Assembly: GCA_013115145.1 (NCBI GenBank)
Contig: JAAPAO010000323.1
Location: forward strand, 1 to 39,706
Length of the DNA stretch: 39,706 bases
From: Perkinsus chesapeaki
Taxonomy: Eukaryota; Perkinsozoa; Perkinsida; Perkinsidae
Reading direction: 5' to 3'
In this document: one piece after another, positions 1 through 11,086 of the stretch
How positions within the stretch are numbered: position 1 is the first letter of the stretch
How the letters are laid out: every line of letters starts with the position of its first letter
Position numbers and translations under genes: made by a program
Notes under the pieces: model-generated
The model's input: the letters and a program-made list of their open reading frames with translations, nothing else
Told to the model about the DNA's origin: nothing
The model's database searches: none

Positions 1-54
1 TGCGTTGAGGCCAAGTGTTCCGGCTCTGTTTTCATAAACCGCAGTAGATTGGAC

Positions 55-288
55 TCACAGTGTGAGTCGTGTGAGTCTCACACGACTTTCCTCGCCTCTT
101 TTTTGCTTTGTCCTGTTTGCGATCTTGAAGAAGCTTATCTCTCCCGGTGATGGCTGGGGATAGACATAGCTGGGAACTACCACTGTTAACAACACAAGAC
201 AGATAGCCGAACGATTCTGTGATGCAAGTAAGACAAGGTGAGACAGCAACATGATCGGCGAAATATTGATCATAATCGGGGTTGTCAA
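55..288 (-). CDS. possible signal-peptide exon, unrecognised
   Basis: Not recognised. A minus-strand open frame contains a strongly hydrophobic run (AICLVLLTVVVPSYVYPQ) followed by a polar basic stretch, like the first exon of a secreted protein. In-frame ATG codons lie shortly upstream of the hydrophobic run. The overlapping frame at 32-313 on the same strand is also open and Cys-containing, so the frame choice is not secure. No partner exon could be joined with confidence, and the rest of any gene would lie beyond the left edge. Confidence 0.22.
   Translation of the reverse strand: MTTPIMINISPIMLLSHLVLLASQNRSAICLVLLTVVVPSYVYPQPSPGEISFFKIANRTKQKRGEESRVRLTRLTL
65..87. repeat. perfect inverted repeat, 11-bp arms
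   Basis: The arms 65-75 and 77-87 are perfect reverse complements around a single central base, and would form a near-loopless palindrome. It has no poly-T tail and no clear partner gene, so the function is unknown. It could be chance or a protein-binding site. Confidence 0.5.
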
Positions 289-648
289 CCCCGGGTTGAT
301 AACAAACCGTCAAAGATGACCCAATAACATAATTTAAGTTGACCTAAGCGAGATTTTACCTTTAGCAGACTCTCAAGGAAGGCATTTATTCCTCAAACCA
401 CTGTTATCATTATAACCAGCAGTTCAATGGGAGTGAATGCAATGCAGCATATAACAACGAACGATGATCGTCTGCAAGAAGATCGTCTAAGATCTCGTCC
501 TGTAAAAATAAGCCCTTCAACGACTAGTTCTTGATGAGCGCCATTTTTTCATCGATCTGCTTCCGAGAGCTATAAATGAACCCATTGAAGTGACCGTCGC
601 CATAGGAGGGAGCACCATCTTCAATAAGCTCTTTGTAGCTCCTAGGCA

Positions 649-1529
649 TCAAGGTTGCTTCTTTGCTTCCCCCGGTTTGGACCTAAGCTGCTGCAGATGC
701 TTTCCTATTCGCCTTCCTGAGGCAAAAACCGGTTGAGGGCTTACTGATAACTCCACCTGAGATCTCGACATCCCTAGCCTGCTCAGACGATTCACAGCTT
801 TCTGGGCAAAGGAAATATTGATCATGTCAGAGTCAACCACACCAGGAGAGCCAAAATGAATCGAGACGGTATCGAAGGACCTCCAATCAACATGAGCCTC
901 ATCAATATAATCCCACAGTGGAGATTCTAGTTTTTCAGCAGCAAACCTGTGATACCATAGTACTACTATGATAGTAGAGAGGATAACAAACATACATAAG
1001 CCGGTATGAAGTGCTTACTTAAGTGATGCTCTTATTCCTTCCCCATCTCTCGTCTTCAAGCTTTGAATGATAATGCTTATACTGTTTGCCATCTGCCAGA
1101 AGCATTCTTGACGGTTTCCCGCCCAAATCGTCAATGACACTTCATCCACACCATATGTGGTAACCATAGCCTGAGCTTGCCTTTGGAACTCTGCATAATC
1201 AAAGTCCTCAGGAGTACATTTCCCAAAGACAGAGTCCGTGATAAGTTCAACTGACGTGATTGCCCCGAACTTTTTGGCACACTCGGCGATTGTTTAGTTG
1301 CTGTAACATTATGGCTCAGCTCCCAATCAAAGATACTCCCATTCATTAACAATATGGAGTATTCCAGGACCAGTTTTTTCACCCCCATAGGGAGCAATTC
1401 ACAGAAGTATTCCGGTGTTGAAAGCCAAGGTTGGCTGCCTACGGCTACATCAACGGTGGTTTTACTTGGTATAACTATGGCCAGCAACATGATGACAATC
1501 ATAGTAGTGTGTACAGCGGTGAGCATCAT
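649..1529 (-). CDS. secreted protein of unknown function, three exons
   Basis: Not recognised. Exon 1 (1529-1308) starts at ATG and encodes a hydrophobic signal peptide (TTMIVIMLLAIVIPSKTT region). Exon 2 (1269-1019) and exon 3 (946-649, stop at 649) continue in agreeing phases (0, then 2), for about 256 residues. The protein has scattered Cys, amphipathic segments (for example FDYAEFQRQAQAMV) and N-glycosylation-like N-x-S/T sites. The first intron would be only 38 nt (1307-1270). The alternative is a single-base indel near 1293, because the sequence just upstream of exon 2 also reads like coding in the exon-2 frame. The second intron is 72 nt. Its best interpretation is a lineage-specific secreted protein. 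Confidence 0.6.
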
Positions 1530-2893
1530 TGAACGATTTTTACCAAAAAAAACCTAAGACCGTGCTCGCCGGTGTTAACCAAGTAGACTGGCGTGCCCTC
1601 CGCAACATCGAAGCTGGGGCTCAATATGCTCCATTTCAGTCCCATATCGACTCAACAACTCTGTCGGTGGAGCACATTTGATCCACCAAAGCTTTGTTCA
1701 GTGATCAATGTCTCAAAAGCGTCACCTTGCCTTCTTTGTTGATCGATAATAAATAGATGCACTGCCTTAGTAGGCTCGTTAACTTCCGAAGGAGAGGTTT
1801 CGGCGTTATTCGCCGTTTCGATAATTCCCCCTATGGAGCACAGGCTGTGCGATCTCATCGCATCGTAGTCGACCCGCCTCAACGAAATTACGGTTAAGTA
1901 CGTTGAAAAGCTTCAAAGTACGACTTGAATTTTAGAAAGCTTGGCAACGAGTACAGAACAAGTCATCTAATATGAAGTACACAGAGAGAAACACAAGAAC
2001 GCCGAGGCTACACAAGCGAGCCTCCTGGAATAGGGTGAACATGATTGCAGGTGTCCTCTGGTGGCGCGGAGAGCCCTCCACACAAGCCAACTCTCGCCCC
2101 GGTTAGATCATGAGAGATATGCTGTATCAAGCAAATAATTGGATACCAATCAGTTCTGCACTATTGTTGTTGGAAGTTAGCATTATATACTCGTTCACTT
2201 ATTAGCGCACACGAGGCACTACATGACAGTTTTAGCTTATTACGTCATCCTGGAAGGCTGTCTACACAGGACCTATTTACAGCGAATGAGCCTAGTATAG
2301 TGTGCACAGAGTGAATGTGTAGTCTTGCAGTAGTTGAGTGCAGAGTGCACCCACAGTTCGTCCCAATGGCGTAGTACTTGTTCAAACGCGACAGCTCCTC
2401 TACAAGCGGTATGAGCTTTTGAAACTCGCAAAGCATCGAATACCAGGACTTCGTCCGTAGCTTTATTGACCCGCTTGGTACACCAAATTCAACAGCAAAG
2501 TTTGGGTTGACGGTGGCAACTATGTAACATAGTCTATGTCGATTACTTTGTCAAGCCTTAGTCAACGCATCGAACATTCGACGTGTACCGACAATACGTA
2601 TCAGACTGCTGTAGGGTTAACATGCGTATTACGCCAAGTGATATAATATCGTGTAAAACAACACTAACTGCTATGTGCTTTGTGTGTATTCCAGTACCGT
2701 AGTGTATATGTGGTCCACATAACGGGTTACAACTCCATTTAACTCAAATCAATACTTCGTAACAAGATTTACTAACATGTTCAACATGCCTTGCTTAGGT
2801 GCCTCATAAGCGCGAGAGTGCCGCGTAGAGTCTCCTCATACCGGGGTTCGTCTGGATACCTGTCAATGGGGAAATTAAGGTCTAACTTCTCAA
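1530..2893. other. no supported gene
   Basis: No gene could be assembled here. A short minus-strand frame at 1652-1882 is rich in charged residues and could be an isolated exon, but no start, splice partner or family was found. The 2100-2890 part is AT-leaning with no convincing coding signal and probably includes the 3' flank of the cassette gene that ends at 2894. Confidence 0.4.
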
Positions 2894-4343
2894 TCAGATA
2901 GCCCTACCACTGTCCGGCAATTTGCTGCCAGAGTCGCTGCTTGAAAGCGACGTTGGTGTACTATTAGAGGGCGCATTCCCTCCAGGTCTCTGGTAAGATA
3001 ACTGTCTCGCATCCGGCACCTTATCCACCACCTTCACTCGCCAACCTGCCAATAACACTCATCAAACCGAGTCATTTGGCCAAACCAACCTCCAGCCGTC
3101 GGTGCTGCTCCTGCTGATGAACTGCTGCTGCTGGTGGAGGAGGAGGACTCTTCGGTGGAGTTCATCAGGGAGCCTCCTTCCTCGATACGATCTCCACTAT
3201 TCTTCATCGTTGTTCCGCCATTTATGTTGAGATTAGCCAACTCTCGAGCTCGAGATGTAACCGTCAGCTCGGATGCATTCTCCAAGACTTTCACGGCCTT
3301 AACGCGCCAACCTAACGTCACCATTAATATCGCAGTGTAAATGATACTTCCCCAAACTATTTTCTAATCACCCAAGATTCGACTAGTTTTCTCCCAGGAG
3401 ATAACTCACGCAAATCCGAGGAACAAGCCATCCAAGGTCTAGGAACTGGGTGACTGGCGACATTTCCGCTCAGGTTCTACAACCATATCCTTCCGACGCA
3501 TTCACGGTATTCAGTATTTCTTGATCGAACTCGCCTTACCCGCGCCTTGTCCTTTCGCCGTTACCGAGGAGGATGAATCGGTCGAATTGAACGTTTCTTC
3601 GTTGGCCGCCGATTCTTCACCCCCCTCCTCCATCGCACCACTGCCTTCCTTCATATCTGTCCCCCCAGCCAGCCTGACACCCTCGGCCACCGCCTCCGAG
3701 GTTGTTTCATTTAATGCCGAGGCCAGGTGCCTTTCACGTCTCTCAGTTTCATCTGCCAGAGTGAGATCGTTGCCATTGGAGAGCAGCTTCACTTCCTTAA
3801 CTCGCCAACCTGAAATCATCACAAGTCCCTATTGCTTTATTATTAAACCAAGTAGATATGTGACAAGTTTAAATTATATATTCGACCCACTGCGCTTTTC
3901 CTCAGTTACCAAATTCACACACTTTCACAGCTCCAGACATGATTTCGACAACAAATCAAGCATACCGACAAAGGCGAGCTTGACAGGAACATGGAAGGCC
4001 CAGTCAATAGGAGCCACCTTCCACAATAGAGCTCGCCGAATGATACACTCGAGGCCCGAGGGATCCCCAATAACCTCACCCAGCCTACTACCTCCAGATC
4101 CTCCTCCTCCTGATGTAATATTGGTCTTGCCTGTTGTTGGCTGTCCCTCGCCAACAATCATAGTTTCATTAGAATCATTGCTCATCGTATCATTTATATG
4201 GAAACCGCCCTCCTCGGTGTAACCGGCATGCTTTTGGGTGTAAACTCCGCCATGGATGTTGAGATCAGCCAACTGCTGTGCCTTCGACTTTGACGTCAAA
4301 TCTCTGCCATTCCCGACTAGCTTGACCTCGCGAACTCTCCAAC
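2894..4343 (-). other. 3' exon subfamily of the cassette gene (GWRVK type)
   Basis: Four successive 3' exons, 4343-4092 (or 4080), 3809-3540, 3311-3090 and 3045-2894, all begin at AG|GTTGG and encode GWRV(K/R)xVK. The first three continue into a Gly-rich segment (GGT...MEEGG / RIEEGG), N-S-T sites and Ser-rich tails. The last is shortened and ends in TGA. The exon ending at 4393 has the GGTTS...MEEGGS part but not GWRV. The exon at 5941-5837 carries both FGEEDGE and GVRLGGGT, which links this subfamily to the acidic-motif cassettes upstream. Confidence 0.75.
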
Positions 4344-7300
4344 CTGCTCGAGGAACTTCCATCCAGCAACAACAGGGACTATTTAAACTTACCTCCAGCG
4401 CCGCTGCCAGCAAACTTGGCAGCACTCGCCTCTGTTTGGTTAGACTCTGTTGAGTTCAAATACGAGCCGCCTTCCTCCATAGCGTCCGCTCCGTTCTGGC
4501 TTGTTGTACCACCACCGAGCTGCACGCCTTGCTGGACTGCCATTTCTGGAAGGATGAACGGATTCATATATGATGCTAGTAAAGTATCCAAGCCTGAAGC
4601 GAGTGAGTTGCGTTCCGCGATGGACAACCTCAACAGGATTTTCCTGGCTACATGAGAGATAACGATTTGTATACGACATATCAATCTGGAACAAGGACGA
4701 CACTCATTTGGAGTAATCCCGTTATTTTATCAAGTACATTCCCACCCACAAGAATCAAGACACAAGGCGGCTTCGACTGCAACCGGCTTTCTACACACTC
4801 CTCCACTAGATGACGATGATGCCATTACGGAGAACGCCAATGAGAGCTGTGGTGACAGGTTCTGCTAGTCTGCGGGTTTTCGGGTCCGAGAAGGAAAGTA
4901 GTAACTTTCGTAAATTGCCAAGGGCACGTTTTCTCACCATCATCAGAAGACGCTATAACACCTTCATCCTCGCCAAAGTGTAGGGCCGCCTTCGGCGAAT
5001 CTGCAAGACGCAGGTTCAACTCCCACGACTTGGTATTTTATTCACCTTTTTCCGGTTCCACTTTGCCATCCATCTCACTGAAGTGCAATGCCGGCTTATG
5101 CTCTCTGGCCACCACCGAGTTAGCTTGCTGCTGCTGATCAGCCTCCCCTTCCTCTTCATCCATCGTCACTACCGACGGTTCTGCAACCAAAGCAAGGTAC
5201 GCCAGCTCCCACAGTAGTGACCTTACCGTGAGGTTTGATCTCGCCGATGTCCTCATCAAAGCCCGTCCCTGAGAATGCCAACTCCAAACTGGCAACTATT
5301 CGATCAACTTACCCGGCTGTTGTTGCTCATGCTGGGATGACTCGGTCTCGTTTCTTGACTGGTGCTCCCGAATCTCATGGCCGCCCTCCTCGACCGAACT
5401 GCCACCTAGATCGGAGATGTCTTAACTCCTTTCCAACCGAAAGTGACATTAAGACGAGCTTAACGCCGAGCCCACGTTTTGCAAATTCAACAAGTGCAGT
5501 GCGCATTTTACCACAAAAAGTCTTCTTCTTCATACTGGGTGATTATCTTCCTACTCATCCAGTTAGTGAATGATTCAATTGTGCGTAGGGAGCCAGCTAG
5601 CTCTCCCAAAACTAATACCCTTCGCGAATCTATTCCCGAGACAAGGACATCGCATCCGTGCATGTATAATATGAACACTGTCACGAAATAATACGACCTG
5701 TACATTCCCAGGAGTATGATACTAACGAGGAAGAGTTTGAACTTGAAATTTTGTAAGAGCAGCTTTAGAAATATTATTTCCATCCTACTATACAGATTGA
5801 CATTTCCCATCCCAACAGACGCCTTCAAGAACTGACCTTCTGTGACGTGCGTACCACCGCCTAAGCGGACCCCTTCTCCCTTCGGCTCCGTCTCGCCGTC
5901 CTCCTCGCCGAACTGTACGAACGGTGGTTTATTCTCGACGACTGAAAGGAAGGAATCAAACTTCTTTGGACGAGTTCCTGTCCGAGCGAGCTTGATTCTC
6001 AAAGTGAAATAGCATGGAAGTCGGCCACCACATTCGCGACTAGGTTGCTCTTGCAGTTTTCGTATCTCCAACTCGATGAAGTTTTATCTTTCCGAGTCGG
6101 AAGTAGAAAATGCGCGTAAGTGTCGGCCGCCAACTTTCTAAGCAGAATTCGATAAAAATAGTTTTTAGATTCAACATCAGATAAGTAACTTTTTCAAGTA
6201 ATTTCCTCACCTTCAGGTTCATCAACTTCTCCATCAGACTCACCAAAGAGTATTCCAGCACTGGTAGTGCTGGGCGGCAGGGCCGTTGTGGAAGGTGACA
6301 CAGTGGTGTTAACAGCTGCATTGGAAGCAGACTCAACGACTTCCTCTGACTCTCCTTCTTCCATTCCGAAACTTAGGCCTCCTCCAGTTTTCGAGGGAGC
6401 TAGAGAAGAAATCGGTATGAGAATTCCTACTTAGATGAGACCTACGTGATGTCGTTATGCTGCCGGAAGCCTCACCAAAATTGATTCCGACCGTTGATGG
6501 CACCGCTGAGATGATCGAGCTTAATTCCATGCAGTAGTGGAGTAGCTTACCAGTTGTCGAGGACGTCACAGCTTCAGACGAATCTTCCTCTTGGACGTCT
6601 GATTAGAGGAGGGAGCGGTATGAAAACTGCTAACCTACAAACGATTGCTACCTTGGGCTTCCTTTTCCCCTTCGATACTATCGAATGTAAGCCCAGGACC
6701 CTTAGTAGTAGTGGAAGATGAAGGTCTCGTTTGGGAAGCTGAGACAGGAAGCTTCCCAGGGTAATACGACTAGTGGGATGATGGTGTTACTGGTGGTTGA
6801 TGAGGATACCGCGCTGTCTTGACGCTCAACCTTCTCACCATGCTCTGCCACTTCGCTTCCACCCTCTAACCTATCTGATTGACCTGATAAAGCAACCTAG
6901 ATTCACGACTGTAATGCTTTTAAAGTGAGAGGGCAACCGTGATGGAACTATGAATGTATTTGATGTCCATTGATTCCATCCTAGTTGATGTTTACTATTT
7001 CATTGGAGTCCAAGTCGCCTTCAGAAATGTCAATCGCACTAGTACTTCTCAACTTCGCTCGAGCAACACATTTTAGTGATAACCCCGCTGGACGCCGACG
7101 AGGCTTACCTCCACTAGTGCGGCTTTCGCCTTCGATGTCGACGTCCGATTCCTCTGAAAAAGAAGCATGGCGGTGTGATTGACGACAGAGGAGCTTTCTT
7201 ACCTTTCTCAACCGTTTCACCGTCCTCCTCCCCGAAAAGGACTCTAGACGGACCTTCGGTGGTTTCTGAAGGAGATAGAAAAATATACAAATGAGGAGGT

Positions 7301-10300
7301 GGAGGCATAGGAACGAACCATCTCGAGCAACTCGTATGCTCCTCACCTTGCACTTCTCCATCTGATTCACCAAATACTATTCCCTTAGTCGTTGCCCTTG
7401 TAGTGGTGGTGACCAACGCCTCGGTGGCGGTCGTTGTAGTTGTAGTAGTAGTATTGCGCTGCTCCTGCTCCTGCTTCACCGCATCACCCTCAGAGACCTC
7501 CTCAGAGCTTCCTTCCTCAGACCCAAATGCTAGGTTACCAGGAGCAGGAGGAGCTGGTTTGAACAAAATACAATTATTCTATCAAAAGTTACCAACACTC
7601 ACCTTTGGTGGTCGTCACTTCTTCACTATGCTCGCCGAAATCCACGCCACTTCCACTGCTCGATGAGCTTGCCGTAGTGGTGGTACTAGTAGCTACGTAT
7701 CAGATAGAAACAAGTCCACACCTGCCGACCTACTCGAGCCACTCGTCGTAGCCGTCGTCGAAGTAGGCGCTGGTCGTTCTGTAGATTCCTGATGCTCTTC
7801 TATGTGCTCGTCCTCTTCGCCTTCTTCCATACCAAAGCTCAGTCTCGACCCCTCAACTGTAACCAAGCTATGATTGGCATCCTCGTCGATGCTAGCATCG
7901 CTCCTACCAGGCGGTTCGACTTCCCCATCATTCTCACCAAACACCAAACCGACAGTTGTGGTGCCGGCCACTGTAGATTGAGTGGCTGAAACATGAATTT
8001 AGTGGCGCAGTGACGATTCAGTTCGCCTACTACTTGAAGTAGTAGTGGTAGTAGTAGTCGTCCTTTTCGTGGTGGATCTAGTAGTGGTAGGAGTCGGAGC
8101 CATCCGCGTTGTCGTTGTGATCTCTTCGGGCAACTCACCAGTCGTGGCTGAGAAACAACGTTAAATGCTCCCGCCAAGTGAATCTAATGCCTTCCTCAAC
8201 TCGCTAAAGTGTGATTATATAAAACATCACACATTTCTATTCAAATCAAATTTATCCTGTTTTACACATACACATGGTATGACACAATTATATGTCTACT
8301 TTCATAGCCGTTGCTACTACTGCTGTTAAGTGATGGTGTATTCCTCATCCACCCCAACGCTCCAACCCCTCACCTTCATGTATCTCCTCATCCTCCTTTT
8401 CTTCAACTATCCCTTCCTCCTCGGTAAAGTTAGGATTAACTGCATTGCTGCTACGGTCAATCGGGACTTCCTCGATCTCTTCATCTCCTTCCTCCTCTGA
8501 AAGCAACCGGCTCAAGTTACCAAAGCACTTCAGTCACTTCGCAAAAACACAGATTAATTGCCAAGATGTTCTTCAACGTCGTTCAAAGGTACGCCCGTCG
8601 ACGTCGTCTACGTACGGATGATGATAAAGCTGAGAGCTCCATCGTGACAAGTTAATGGACCAGAAGACCAACCTAAGCTTTTAGCGTCTAATGGTCTCGT
8701 TCCATGTCCACCAACAGTGATAACCCAGCACTGTAAGATGGCGTTGAATAACAATCCGATAAAATTTCGCATCATTGCGACGTCGTGACCGAGGATCGAA
8801 CTCACCTGGCACTCCCTCCTCCTGCTCATCCTCCCCAACGGTCTTCTTCTCCTAACAAAGCCGCTAACTTGCCATTGGAATGAGCTAAGTTTGCTTACAA
8901 AAATGAAAACCAAGAAACATCTCATGGCCTTCCTATCCTTAAACCGAATCTCCACGATGTTTCCGTCCTTCAAGATTGCCGTTACGAGTAGGTCCGAAGG
9001 GGGAGGTCCAAAGTAAATGGTGCTGATGACAATGTCGAGTCTATAAGGTGCCGAAGTGTCGTTCGTGTTGATCGGTATAGGCTCGCCCGACTGACTGTTA
9101 TAGATTCGGATGCTCTCCGGTTGACCTGATCCAAGCCATCACTGTTGGATTGAATATCTTCACCTACTATGGCAAGCAGGAGCCTTCACGCCTGTGGTGC
9201 TGTTGTCCGGGACTATGACTGGTTTGTCAATCTCCTCACTGCTGCTTGATCGACTTTCCCTCTCGCCATCCTCCTCTTCAAAGTTCACTCCACCAGTTGC
9301 CTCAGGCATCCTTGTAGTGCTGGAAGTGGTAGTGGATTCTAAATAGGCCAGGATGCTGGTAGAGCCTTTGGCATGTAAAAGCACGGCCCAGATGCTGACA
9401 CACCAATTGCTACTCCGTGCCGTCCGAATGAAGATTTAGGATTTACTATACATCCAATGCTTTCTCGCGCCTGAGCCTATCATCCCTTGCCAGGTTCCAA
9501 GGCCTTAGTAATAGTGACAACGATGAGGGTGGGACTATATAAACCGTTGTTACTGCATGATGAAGGGGAAATTCGCTGCAATTCCACAGAATCCCCTGTA
9601 GAGTCTTCCAAGTCGGGACTAACTCCTCGATGTGGGGATGTGCATGTGGAGTTTATGTCCTTTAGATGAGCAACTCAGCAGCTCCGAAGATAGACATGCC
9701 AACCTCCGAGGAGGATCGCTTTCTTTCTTACTTGTTGCTGTTGTTGTTGTCGTCGTCACATCACCCGCATCCTCTTCGAAAGATATCCCTTGGGTCGTCG
9801 GCGTGGCTAGAAAATCATATCAATCAATCTACACATTCTTTTATCATCTTACCTGTCGTAGTCGTAGTGGTCTCAGTCCGTTGCTGATGCTCTTGTTGAC
9901 CTGAAACGTATCTTACCATAATCAACCTCAAGATTCCATATCCCACTTGAGCTTTCCTCCTTTATGCCATCCTCGCTCCCGAAGGACAGTCGAATCCCTC
10001 TCGCCGCCTTAGAGGGTCTCGTAGTGGTCGTAGCTAAGCCACCATGATCCAGAGGAAGTTTGGTATGACTTACTGCTCGTGGTAACATCTCCTGCGTCCT
10101 CATCGAACGCCAATGCCACCGGCGGCTGCTTTGTAGTAGCTAAAATTGAATATCTCTCCAAACCCAGCTGCGATGAATCCTTACAGCTTTCCGCCTGTTT
10201 TTCCCGAATGTCCGCGTGGTAATTATTCCTTGACGAACCTGACGGAGGACCATAATAATGTCTTCATTAGTCTGCCCTACTTTGTCGCTCGATCTCGCCA

Positions 10301-10389
10301 GCTTCCCGTCCAAAACTCAGACTTTTTCGCCTCGCAAGCACGCCCAGTGCAAGTATCAGTACACTCAGCGTTCTGCGTGTAGGTAGCAT
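2894..10389 (-). CDS. secreted cassette-exon repeat protein (at least 30 phase-1 exons)
   Basis: Not a recognised family. Exon 1 starts at ATG 10389 with a signal peptide; the last exon stops at 2894. Between them lie at least 30 short exons that nearly all begin and end in phase 1, so each has a length divisible by three. Examples: 10139-10074, 10033-9917, 9900-9853, 9806-9732, 8496-8374, 8147-8034, 7692-7603, 7553-7347, 7265-7203, 7153-7109, 6883-6791, 6738-6652, 6598-6551, 6505-6446, 6399-6211, 5941-5837, 5405-5313, 5268-5227, 5180-5046, 5000-4938. Most carry one acidic motif such as FGEEDGE, FGESDGE, FDEDAGD, FEEDAGD or FGMEEGE, with Thr/Ser/Glu/Gln-rich linkers (runs of Thr suggest O-glycosylation). 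The architecture suggests growth by exon duplication and tolerance of exon skipping. Exon calls near 9600, 7000 and 4600-4850 are uncertain, and the region could be more than one gene. Confidence 0.75.
7998..8018 (+). repeat. A-box-like intronic motif, copy 1
   Basis: TTTAGTGGCGCAGTGACGAT lies inside the 48-nt intron 8033-7986 of the cassette gene, antisense to the transcript. Confidence 0.7.
8793..8802 (-). repeat. B-box-like intronic motif, copy 1
   Basis: The minus strand reads AGTTCGATCC close to the donor of a cassette-gene intron that begins at 8805. Confidence 0.45.
8806..9125 (-). other. non-repeat domain exons inside the cassette gene
   Basis: Exon 9125-8899 encodes about 75 residues with alternating hydrophobic strands (SIRIYNSQSG, YRLDIVIST, LLVTAILKDGNIVEIRF) and no acidic motif, unlike its neighbours. 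It enters in phase 1 but leaves in phase 0, and the next exon (8851-8806, GEDEQEEG) enters in phase 0 and leaves in phase 1. This is the only clear phase-0 junction in the gene. It may be a small beta-rich domain. The preceding exon (from 9338) lacks a clear phase-1 GT donor, so the joint upstream is unresolved. Confidence 0.6.
10281..10389 (-). other. exon 1 of the cassette gene: signal peptide plus first motif
   Basis: The exon encodes MLPTRRTLSVLILALGVLA, a typical signal peptide with a basic N-region, hydrophobic core and A-x-A-like end, followed directly by a first motif copy (LSFGREAGEIE). The donor falls after one base of a codon, giving phase 1, which matches the acceptor of the next exon at 10139. 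This fixes the start and shows that the product enters the secretory pathway. Confidence 0.8.
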
Positions 10390-11086
10390 TAATAAAAAGG
10401 GGCCTGACAGGAACACTTCTGAATGCCTAAATGCATTCCACGGTACTGGGCCGGAATCGACGTAATCAACAGTGTTCTGAAACCATTGGATGGGTTATCC
10501 GATGCATAAATAATTTAGTTAAACACCGATGCTTTTTCGACCCTTTTGTGAGCGAAATTTGGTATGAAATTTGATTCCCGACGGCTTGTCTTCCCGTTAA
10601 CGTAGCGATGTGACCCAGATAGACTGCATTATTAATTCATATAACACTCGGATTCCTCTGTATTATCTGACACTTCCAGCAAAGGCTTCCACCGAGTAGC
10701 TTCGCGTATCGAAATACAAGTTAAATGATACTCAACACCCCCTCGGCTGGACCAAGCTCGAAATGATCGCTCCTTTCCAAAAATGAATAGTACTTGCGCA
10801 GTAGCGTTGAGGAAATACAAGAAGTATCAAGTGAGCAAGATTCTCTATCCTGCATACCACGTACTTTCCACGAGGTATAGAACATGATTTTCACGCGCTG
10901 TTTAAGATTCCGGGAAGATTTTAAATGGTTTTGCTCCGAGCCTAACAACGAGCACGGTAGCATCTTTGGTTTTGTTGAAATCTGACCCTACACGGGCGCC
11001 GCTTGCGAATATGTACAAGATTGGAATTGATGCATCATCGCTGCACTCCACACTCCATCACCATTGAACCACTTTCAGTTAACAAA
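10390..11086. promoter_or_regulatory. divergent intergenic region between cassette gene and EF-hand gene
   Basis: About 700 bp separate the start codons of two divergent genes, at 10389 on minus and 11087 on plus. It must hold both 5' flanks. No gene was supported here, and no individual promoter element can be named from sequence alone. Confidence 0.45.

Noticed and set aside
4013-4062. VSFGE on the minus strand within the intron after the 4343-4092 exon, as another cassette
   Set aside because: The surrounding residues are not acidic, and no donor in the right phase follows; a chance match is more likely.
3521-4222. 233-residue plus-strand open frame
   Set aside because: It is the complement of phase-consistent minus-strand exons of the cassette gene. 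Its Ser/Pro composition is the shadow of their Glu/Gly-rich codons, and it has no splice or signal features of its own.
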